Positions 46,535 through 53,174 of a stretch of 64,000 bases of DNA are shown here, in pieces. Numbering within the stretch: position 1 is the first letter of the stretch; each line of letters starts with the position of its first letter. Source of the stretch: Salivita marina (GTDB taxonomy: Bacteria > Pseudomonadota > Gammaproteobacteria > Pseudomonadales > Azotimanducaceae); assembly GCA_038144425.1 (NCBI GenBank), contig JAYQNS010000003.1:620001-684000 (forward strand). Direction: 5' to 3'. Under the pieces are notes generated by a model. The model saw nothing but the letters and a program-made list of their open reading frames with translations, had not been told where the DNA came from and ran no database searches. The position numbers and the translations under genes are program-made.

Positions 46535-48071
46535 AGGGGTTTCGACGGTGAGCACATCCCCAGGCGCCACTTTGCAGCTCACCTTCCCGGGAAGCTCCAC
46601 GCCGTTTAACACATTGCGCCCCCGCCGCCCGGGCTCGCCGCCGGCGAGACCCCAAGGGAGCCAGGCTGCGCCGCTCTGAGAGGAGGGTCAGGGTCGCCGG
46701 CGCCAGGAAGGCGTAGCGGCGAAGGACCCCTTCCCCCCCAGCGTGACGCCCTGCGCCCCCGGAGCCGCTGCGAAGGCCGTAGGCGAGCACCCGCAGGGGA
46801 TAGTGAAGCTCCACGCTCTCGATGGGGGTATTGAGGGTATTGGTCATGTGGCTGTGCTGCGCCGAGGCCCCGGGGCCCCGGGCCGAGGCACCGTGCCCCC
46901 CAGCGAAGGTTTCGTAGTAGTCCCAGGGGTTATCGCCCCCGGCGCCCAGGGCCAGATTGTTCATGGTGCCCTGGCTCGCCGCGGGCATGCGCCCCGGAAG
47001 GGCCTGGGCCAGGGCCCGAAGCACCACGTCCACCACCCGCATGGAGGTTTCCACGTTTCCCGCGGCCACCGCCGCCGGAGCCTCCGCCGCCAGCAGGGAG
47101 GGTCGGGGAAGGACCAAATCGATGGGACGAAAGGCGCCGGCGCTCGCCGGCGTTTGGGGCGGCATGAGGCAGCGGAAGGCGTAAAACACCCCCGCCGCGG
47201 TCACCGCCGCCGGGCAATTCAGGTTGCCCGCCACCATGGGGGCTGAGCCCGTGAAGTCCACCGTCGCCTGGCCCCTTTCCAGGGTGATGGCCACCCGGAG
47301 CGGAATCGGCTCGCTGGAGAAGCCGTCGCTATCGAGCGCATCCTCGGCTTCAAAGCGCCCCTCGGGGAGCGCTGCCAGGGCCTGGCGTGCAAGGCGTTCC
47401 CCATAGTCATGAAGGGCCTCCACGCCCGCCGCGAGGGCTGCCGCGCCCCCCTCCTTCTCCGCGAGCGCCGACAGGGCCGTCGCTCCGGCCTGGGCACTGG
47501 CGAGCTGGGCAGCAAAATCTTCAAGGCCCGGTGCGGTGCGCCAGGCGCCGGGGCTAGGATGCGCACCCCGAAGGAGGCTCCCTAGGGCCGCGAAGGTGGC
47601 CTCGGGCATCACGCCCCCGTGCAGCAGGTAGGTGGGGGAGAGGCACAGCCCCTCCTCTTCGAGGCTTTGGGACAGGGGCATGGAGCCCGGAGCCGAGGCG
47701 CCAATGTGCGCATGGTGGGCGCGGGTTACGGCGAAACCCAGAAGGGTCCCGGACAGAAACGCCGGCACCACCACGGTAACATCGGGCAGGTGCGTGCCCC
47801 CGAGGAAGGGATCGTTAAAAACCACCGCATCCCCCGGCGCCCAGGGGAACTGGCGCACCACGTCGCGGAGCGCGTAGGCCATGCTGCCGAGGTGCACGGG
47901 AATATGGGCGGCCTGGGCGAAAAGAGCGCCCTCGGCGTCGAAGAGCGCGCAGGAGTAGTCGAGCCGATCCTTAATATTGGGCGACAGCGCCGTGCGCCGA
48001 AGCACGACCCCCATCTCTTCGCAAAGGGCGCTAGCGCGGTGCGCCAGCAGCGCCAACGCGATTCCGTCCAT
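46535..48071 (-). CDS. hyuB: Hydantoinase/oxoprolinase family subunit B (3' end uncertain)
   Basis: About 512 codons of the HyuB (N-methylhydantoinase B) family, which with HyuA opens hydantoin or 5-oxoproline rings using ATP. The N-terminal signature is near complete: EEMGVVLRRTALSPNIKDRLDYSCALFD, FAQAAHIPVHLGSMAYALRDVV and VFNDPFLGGTHLPDVTVV. The middle has GNLNCPAAVTAAGVFYAFRCLMP and YYETFAGGHGASARGPGASAQHSHMTNTLNTPIE. After SERRSLAP a one-base excess near 46660 shifts the frame; the correct reading continues as PWGLAGGEPGRRGRNVLNG to DVLTVETP at 46535, where the scrambled region begins. The shifted frame stays open to 46194. No hyuA lies on either side. Confidence 0.85.
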
Positions 48072-48152
48072 GAGCTCTCCCGCCTTGCCCCCTTTTACGC
48101 CCCTAAAAGGCCGCTAAAGCCTCAGAAAGCCTGAAGAAAGGGCATAGATAAA

Positions 48153-48181
48153 TTGCCTCTAGGGTAGGCGCACCGTAGCAT
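48153..48181 (+). promoter_or_regulatory. Candidate sigma-70 promoter for argD
   Basis: TTGCCT (48153-48158) and TAGCAT (48176-48181) are separated by 17 bases; each matches four of six consensus positions. Transcription would start just before the hairpin at 48190. I see no clear ArgR box. Confidence 0.35.
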
Positions 48182-48189
48182 ACGCCTCT

Positions 48190-48219
48190 GGCGACATTTG
48201 AGTCGCCGTTTTGTTTTTT
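48190..48219 (+). terminator. Terminator-like hairpin in the argD leader
   Basis: GGCGAC (48190-48195) and GTCGCC (48202-48207) form a 6-bp stem with a 6-base loop, followed by GTTTTGTTTTTT. The GAGGAG ribosome site of argD begins directly after it. No plus-strand gene lies upstream, so it is either an attenuator or a 5' stabilising hairpin for argD, or it ends antisense transcription. Confidence 0.6.
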
Positions 48220-48231
48220 GAGGAGTGGTTC

Positions 48232-49398
48232 GTGGCTTCCGCCTCCGTAATGAACACCTACGCGCGTCTTCCCGTGGCCTTCGTCAGCGGCGCCGGCGCG
48301 CGGCTGACCGACGAGGACGGTGAGAACTACCTGGACGCCCTCTCGGGCATTGCGGTCTGCGGCCTGGGCCACGCCCATCCTGTCGTCGCCGATGCGGTTG
48401 CGGAGCAAGCCCGCACCCTCATCCACACCTCCAATCTTTACCGAGTCCCCTTGCAGGAGCAGCTGGCCGATCGGCTTTGCGCGCTTACGGGCATGAAGCA
48501 GGTCTTCTTCGGCAACTCCGGCGCCGAGGCCAACGAAGCCGCCATCAAGCTGGCTCGGCTCTATGGCCATCGCAAGGGTGTTACCAATCCCGCAATCATC
48601 GTCATGGAGGGGGCCTTCCACGGACGCACCATGGCCACCCTCACGGCTACGGGTAATCGCAAGGTACAAGCCGGCTTCGAGCCCCTTGTCCCGGGCTTCG
48701 TTCGCGCCCCCTACGGCGATTTGGCAGCGGTGGAAAGCATTGCGGAACACCAAAGCAACGTGGTGGCGGTTTTTGTGGAGCCCATTCAGGGGGAAGGGGG
48801 CATCGTGGTGCCACCGGCGGACTACCTCCCAGGGCTTCGGGCCCTCTGCGATGCCAAGGGCTGGCTGCTCATGCTCGATGAGGTGCAAAGTGGCGCCGGG
48901 CGCACAGGCCGCCTCTTCGCCCACGAACACGCTGGGATCCTGCCGGACGTGCTCACCACGGCAAAGGGCATTGCCAACGGCTTTCCCATCGGCGCGGCCC
49001 TTACGGGCGGCGCAGCCCATGAGGTCCTTGGCCCGGGGACCCACGGCTCCACCTTTGGGGGCAATCCCCTGGCCTGCGCTGCCGCCCTCGCCACCCTCTC
49101 CGTGCTTACTAATGGCGACACCCTACCCCGGGTCGCCGCCCTCGGTGACCGCATGCAAAGCCGTTTCAAGCAAGCCCTTGCGGGGGATAACCGGGTGTGC
49201 GATGTACGAGGCCACGGCCTGATGCTGGGTATCGAACTCGCCGAGGCGCCGGAGCGCTTCGTGGAGCGCGCGCTCGAGGCCCGGCTCCTTCTTAATGTCA
49301 CCCAGGGAAAGGTCATTCGCCTGCTCCCGCCCTTCATTTTGACGAACGCCGAGGCCGACCAAATCGTCGACCAGGTCGTCGAGCTCATCCGCAGCTAA
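48232..49398 (+). CDS. argD: Acetylornithine aminotransferase ArgD
   Basis: A PLP-dependent class III aminotransferase of 388 residues that converts N-acetylglutamate semialdehyde to N-acetylornithine in arginine synthesis (often also succinyl-diaminopimelate). Landmarks: NYLDALSGIAVCGLGHAHP, FFGNSGAEANEAAIKLAR, EPIQGEGGIVVPP, LLMLDEVQSGAGRTG, and the PLP lysine in LTTAKGIANGFPIGA. GTG 48232 follows GAGGAG and gives the usual short N-terminus before MNTYARLPVAF. Followed after 31 bp by argF, an arginine operon. Confidence 0.95.
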   Translation: MASASVMNTYARLPVAFVSGAGARLTDEDGENYLDALSGIAVCGLGHAHPVVADAVAEQARTLIHTSNLYRVPLQEQLADRLCALTGMKQVFFGNSGAEANEAAIKLARLYGHRKGVTNPAIIVMEGAFHGRTMATLTATGNRKVQAGFEPLVPGFVRAPYGDLAAVESIAEHQSNVVAVFVEPIQGEGGIVVPPADYLPGLRALCDAKGWLLMLDEVQSGAGRTGRLFAHEHAGILPDVLTTAKGIANGFPIGAALTGGAAHEVLGPGTHGSTFGGNPLACAAALATLSVLTNGDTLPRVAALGDRMQSRFKQALAGDNRVCDVRGHGLMLGIELAEAPERFVERALEARLLLNVTQGKVIRLLPPFILTNAEADQIVDQVVELIRS

Positions 49399-49429
49399 CT
49401 CTGCGCATCGCGCAGCAAGGACCCGAGGA

Positions 49430-50341
49430 ATGACGCTGAAGCATTATCTATCGGTGGCGGATTTTGATCTCGCCACCCACGAAGCCCTCATTGATCGCGC
49501 CATGGCGCACCGCCCGGCCCACGCCGCAGGGCAACACGAAGCCACGCTGAAGGGGAAAACCCTGGCCATGCTATTCGAGCAGGCCTCCACTCGCACCCGG
49601 GTGGCCTTCGAGGCGGGCATGGCCCAGCTTGGGGGCCACGCGATTTTTTTATCGGCCCGGGATACGCAGCTGGGCCGGGGGGAGCTGGTGGAAGATGCGG
49701 CCCGCGTGCTTTCGGAAATGGTCGACGTAGCCATGATCCGCACCCCGGATCAGACTAAGATCGACAACTTCGCTGAGGCAGCCACTATTCCCGTCATCAA
49801 CGCGATGTCCTCTCGGGAGCACCCCTGCCAGGTGCTCGCGGACATGCAGACCTACTACAGCCATCGGGGCCCTATCCAGGGCAAACGCGTGGCCTTCATT
49901 GGCGATGGCTTCAACATGTGCCAGAGCTACGTGATCGCGTCCCACGTCTATCAGTTTGACCTGACCGTGGCCTGCCCCCGGGGCTTCGAGCCCAGCGCGG
50001 AATGGCTTCAGCGTTACGGCGATCGCACGACCCTCGGCCACGACCCGGAAGCCGCCGTAGCAAACGCCGATCTCGTCGTCACGGACGTGTGGTCCTCCAT
50101 GGGCCATGAAGATCAGCAGCTCCTTCGCCTGCGCCGCTTTCAGGGCTTCCAGGTGAACCAGCGCCTGCTCGATCACGCCAAAGACGATGTGCTCTTCATG
50201 CACTGTCTCCCCGCGCACCGGGGAGAAGAGATCTCCGAGGACCTCCTCGAGGATCCGCGCTCCGTCGCCTTCGAGGAGGCGGGTAACCGCCTGCACTCCC
50301 AGAAGGCGCTTCTGGAGCACCTATTGAAGGATGCGAGCTAG
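49430..50341 (+). CDS. argF: Ornithine carbamoyltransferase ArgF
   Basis: A 303-residue enzyme that makes citrulline from ornithine and carbamoyl phosphate. The carbamoyl-phosphate loop is EQASTRTRVAFEAGM, followed by HPCQVLADMQTYY, the ornithine-binding VVTDVWSSMGHEDQ and the catalytic-Cys segment FMHCLPAHRGEEIS. It is the second gene of the argD-argF unit. Its last 21 bp overlap the 3' end of the convergent GGDEF gene. Confidence 0.96.
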   Translation: MTLKHYLSVADFDLATHEALIDRAMAHRPAHAAGQHEATLKGKTLAMLFEQASTRTRVAFEAGMAQLGGHAIFLSARDTQLGRGELVEDAARVLSEMVDVAMIRTPDQTKIDNFAEAATIPVINAMSSREHPCQVLADMQTYYSHRGPIQGKRVAFIGDGFNMCQSYVIASHVYQFDLTVACPRGFEPSAEWLQRYGDRTTLGHDPEAAVANADLVVTDVWSSMGHEDQQLLRLRRFQGFQVNQRLLDHAKDDVLFMHCLPAHRGEEISEDLLEDPRSVAFEEAGNRLHSQKALLEHLLKDAS

Positions 50342-51100
50342 CGCGGGCCTGCTAGCGCGCGCCACCCCCCAGCACAGCTGACCCGGCCCCTGCGCCTTTG
50401 CCCGCCGCAGCGCCTCGTCGGCTTGGGCCAGCGCTGGGGCCAGGGGGCCCTCGAGAGGCGCCAGGCCCGCACAAAAGGACAGCCCCTCCCGGGCAAGCCC
50501 CCGAAGCACCGCCTGAAGGTAGTCCTCGGCCGAGACCGGCTCGGCCTCACCATGGAACACGAGAAACTCGTCTCCCCCCATGCGTACCACGGGCACGGCG
50601 CCCAGGGCCTCGGTTAAGCTCCGAAGCGCCCCATCCCCGGCCCCCTGCCCCCGGGCCCGATTCAGCGCCTTGAAACCATCGATATCGAGGTAAATGAGCA
50701 CTGCTCCCCTGGCCCCCAGCGCCGCCTCGAGATGCGGTAGGCGATGGCGATTAAACGCGCCCGCGAGCGCATCGTAGTGGCTGGCGCGTTCAAGGGCTTC
50801 AAGGCGCGCGCCCTGGGTCTGGTGAGAACGTTGAAGCGCCAGAAGGGCGGCACCCCAGGCGAGCCCTTCCGCGAGATGGCCCGCCGAGGCTAGGGCCCCG
50901 ACGCCGCCGAGGGCAAGCAGTCCCGCGCCCAGCCAAGGTCTCCTGCGAGGGGAAAGGGACACCGGCAACCGCAGCAGGAGGGGTAAAAGAAGAAATGCCA
51001 GGGGGACTAGGCCGCTGGGCGCGGTCAGCGCAAGGCCCCAAAGTAGAGCCAGGCCGAAGGCCGTAAACATCATGGGGGCCGCGTCCCTGCGTCCGCTCAT
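50321..51100 (-). CDS. Membrane-anchored GGDEF diguanylate cyclase
   Basis: A 259-residue protein that probably makes cyclic-di-GMP. Roughly residues 10-90 form three or four short membrane helices (MMFTAFGLALLWGLALTAPSGLVPLAFLLLPLLL...). The GGDEF domain begins SHYDALAGAFNRHRL, has IYLDIDGFKALN (metal Asp), and an intact active site VRMGGDEFLVF. No inhibitory-site RxxD is obvious. No sensory domain beyond the membrane part is present. It is downstream of glpK on the same strand, 45 bp away. Confidence 0.92.
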   Translation of the reverse strand: MSGRRDAAPMMFTAFGLALLWGLALTAPSGLVPLAFLLLPLLLRLPVSLSPRRRPWLGAGLLALGGVGALASAGHLAEGLAWGAALLALQRSHQTQGARLEALERASHYDALAGAFNRHRLPHLEAALGARGAVLIYLDIDGFKALNRARGQGAGDGALRSLTEALGAVPVVRMGGDEFLVFHGEAEPVSAEDYLQAVLRGLAREGLSFCAGLAPLEGPLAPALAQADEALRRAKAQGPGQLCWGVARASRPALARILQ

Positions 51101-51144
51101 GGGGGTTCCTTAGCGCCAAAGCGCTCTCAAGCAGCAATGTTTTC

Positions 51145-52626
51145 TTAAGCGCTCCGGGTCAAAGCAACGGCGCGGCGCCAGCCCGCGAGGGCGGCGCTCA
51201 CCTCATCAGCGCTACGCCGCGGCTCGAAGGCCCGATCTAAACGCCACTGGGCCCGCACCTGCTCCGGCCCAGGGTAATGGCCCGCCCCGAGGGCAGCGAG
51301 CGCCGCCGCCCCCGCAGCGGTGAGCTCCGCCAGCTGCGGACGTTCCACGGGCAGCTCGAGCGTATCGGCCAGAAGCTGACAAAACGCGTCATTCACCACC
51401 ATGCCTCCGTCGATGCGCAAGCGGGCGGGGCGCGCCCCATCTTCGCTCATGGCATCGAGGAGATCACGCATTTGGAAGGCCACCGATGCCACGGTCGCCG
51501 TCACCAGCTCATCGCGCCCCGTGGCCAGGGTCATGCCCGTCACGAGGCCCCGGGCGTCAGGATCCCAGTGCGGGGCGCCGAGGCCCGCAAAAGCCGGTAC
51601 CAGGTAGACGCCCTTTGCGTCCCCCTGGGTGCGGGCGAGAACCTCTGCCGTCTCCCCAGCGGAGCCGATTATCCCGAGGCGATCGCGTAGCCACTGCACC
51701 GCAGCGCCCGCCACAAAAATACTGCCCTCGAGCGCATATTGACGCACCCCACCGAGCTGTACGGCCACGGTGGTGAGCAAGCGGTGCTGGGAGAGGCGCG
51801 CCTCCTCGCCACAATGGCTCATGGCGAAGCAGCCCGTACCGAAGGTGCTCTTTGCATCCCCCGGGGCTAGGCAGGCTTGCCCGAAGAGGGCCGCCTGCTG
51901 ATCCCCCGCCACCCCGAAGATCGGTACGGCGGCGCCGAGGTGGGCCGGCACCACTTCGCCGAAGAAGCCTGCACTGTCTCGGACCTCCGGGAGAATACTT
52001 GGGGGAATGGCCAGGGCCTCGCAGAGCCCCGGGGACCAAACGCCCTCGTGGATGTTCCAGAGCAGGGTCCGGGAAGCATTGGTGGCGTCGGTCGCGTGAA
52101 CGGCGCCACCCGTGAGACGGTAGATGAGCCAGCTGTCAATGGTGCCAAAGGCCAGGGCTCCGGCCTCTGCCCGGGCCCGTAGCGCTGGGTCCCGATCCAG
52201 GATCCAGGCAACCTTGGTGCCAGAGAAGTAGGGATCAAGGCATAGCCCGGTCTCCGCCATGACCTGGGGCTCAAGGCCCGCTGCCCGCAGCGCCTCACAG
52301 CGCTCAGCGGTGCGGCGATCCTGCCAAACAATGGCCGGGGCGACGGGCAGCCCCGTTGTCCGATCCCAGAGCACCGTCGTTTCTCGCTGATTGGTGATTC
52401 CCACGGCCAACAGATCTTGAGCAGCAACGCCCCCCTTGGCCAGGGCCTCCCGAGCCACGGCGAGCGTGGTTTGCCAAATTTCCTCCGCGTCGTGCTCCAC
52501 CCAGCCATCGGCAGGATAGGCCTGGGCGAAAGGGGTTTGGGCTACGGCCAGCACCGAGCCGGCGTCATCGAAGAGGATCGCTCGGGAACTGGAGGTCCCC
52601 TGATCTAGAGCCAAAATAGGTCGCAT
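51145..52626 (-). CDS. glpK: Glycerol kinase
   Basis: A 493-residue FGGY-family kinase phosphorylating glycerol to glycerol-3-phosphate. The N-terminal phosphate loop is LALDQGTSSSRAILFD, ITNQRETTVLWDR follows, then the glycerol-site region AIVWQDRRT, ATNASRTLLWNIH, GDQQAALFGQAC, STFGTGCF and the C-terminal LRIDGGMVVND. No glpF or glpD is adjacent. The start ATG at 52626 is separated from nrdA by the long regulatory interval. Confidence 0.96.
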   Translation of the reverse strand: MRPILALDQGTSSSRAILFDDAGSVLAVAQTPFAQAYPADGWVEHDAEEIWQTTLAVAREALAKGGVAAQDLLAVGITNQRETTVLWDRTTGLPVAPAIVWQDRRTAERCEALRAAGLEPQVMAETGLCLDPYFSGTKVAWILDRDPALRARAEAGALAFGTIDSWLIYRLTGGAVHATDATNASRTLLWNIHEGVWSPGLCEALAIPPSILPEVRDSAGFFGEVVPAHLGAAVPIFGVAGDQQAALFGQACLAPGDAKSTFGTGCFAMSHCGEEARLSQHRLLTTVAVQLGGVRQYALEGSIFVAGAAVQWLRDRLGIIGSAGETAEVLARTQGDAKGVYLVPAFAGLGAPHWDPDARGLVTGMTLATGRDELVTATVASVAFQMRDLLDAMSEDGARPARLRIDGGMVVNDAFCQLLADTLELPVERPQLAELTAAGAAALAALGAGHYPGPEQVRAQWRLDRAFEPRRSADEVSAALAGWRRAVALTRSA

Positions 52627-52829
52627 TGCATTCTCTCCCCATCGATATTCAGCCGCCCGCTGCAGGACGGGGTGCGTTAAGAGCGATGCTACCGGGTCAC
52701 TCGACGAGCGGTTACTGTATAGGTATACATACTAGATCTAGCGGCGGTAGACTTTTACTGGTTTCAGCTTGCTCTTGGGGCGAAAGGGAAAAGAACAGAA
52801 AGTTCAGTAAATCTGGAGGCTTAGCCGGG

Positions 52830-52838
52830 TTATCCACA
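52830..52838 (+). promoter_or_regulatory. DnaA box upstream of nrdA
   Basis: TTATCCACA is a perfect consensus DnaA-binding site. The second copy lies 33 bp downstream in the same orientation. E. coli nrdAB also carries paired DnaA boxes that tie its expression to replication initiation. Confidence 0.8.
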
Positions 52839-52862
52839 ACTTTTGTGGGCGGGCCAGGGGGG

Positions 52863-52871
52863 TTATCCACA
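52863..52871 (+). promoter_or_regulatory. Second DnaA box upstream of nrdA
   Basis: A second perfect TTATCCACA, immediately followed by a short GGGCCTGTGGA segment. The same spacing face of the helix (33 bp, about three turns) would allow cooperative binding by DnaA. Confidence 0.8.
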
Positions 52872-52886
52872 GGGCCTGTGGAAAAA

Positions 52887-52902
52887 CCCCCGTATATGGG
52901 GC
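52887..52902 (+). promoter_or_regulatory. Candidate NrdR box 1
   Basis: CCCCCGTATATGGGGC is a near-palindrome that matches about 9 of 16 positions of the NrdR consensus (ACACWATATAKWGTGT). The partner site is 32 bp downstream, the tandem spacing expected for the NrdR repressor. Confidence 0.5.
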
Positions 52903-52918
52903 AGAAGTGCCTTGCACT

Positions 52919-52934
52919 CCCCCATATCTAGCGT
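52919..52934 (+). promoter_or_regulatory. Candidate NrdR box 2
   Basis: CCCCCATATCTAGCGT matches about 11 of 16 positions of the NrdR consensus, including the ATATCTAG core. It is paired with the site centred 32 bp upstream. Confidence 0.5.
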
Positions 52935-53174
52935 CTACAGTGGTTCCTCGTCTTGAGTGGCACGGGGTCTTTTTGCCTTCAAAATCTGCCAAAGCTGCGT
53001 AGACAGAGGCGGAAAAGGTGGCAGAGCAGCAAGACCCAGGCCCTAGGGCCCCAGGGATGGCCGGCCCCAAGACGACGGGCGAAGACAAAAGGCTAGACAC
53101 AACATATTGAGATTCGTCCTGGGCCTGAGCACGGCGAGGCCAGCGACGGTGAATTCTTTGGGGGCAATGGCACC

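Larger units (their letters stand above)
52627..53174. promoter_or_regulatory. Long intergenic control region between glpK and nrdA
   Basis: This 548-bp stretch has no convincing gene. The glpK-proximal 120 bp is AT-rich (TATAGGTATACATACTAGATC) and probably holds the glpK promoter. The central 52830-52934 part contains two DnaA boxes and two NrdR-like sites. The remaining 240 bp to the nrdA ATG would be a long leader; it includes the palindrome GGCCCTAGGGCC near 53039, and no ribosome site stronger than GGGG is seen before 53175. Confidence 0.7.

Noticed and set aside
52830..52871. Two DnaA boxes taken as a replication origin.
   Set aside because: Only two boxes, no AT-rich unwinding element and no dnaA, dnaN or gyrB nearby; the position fits nrdA control.
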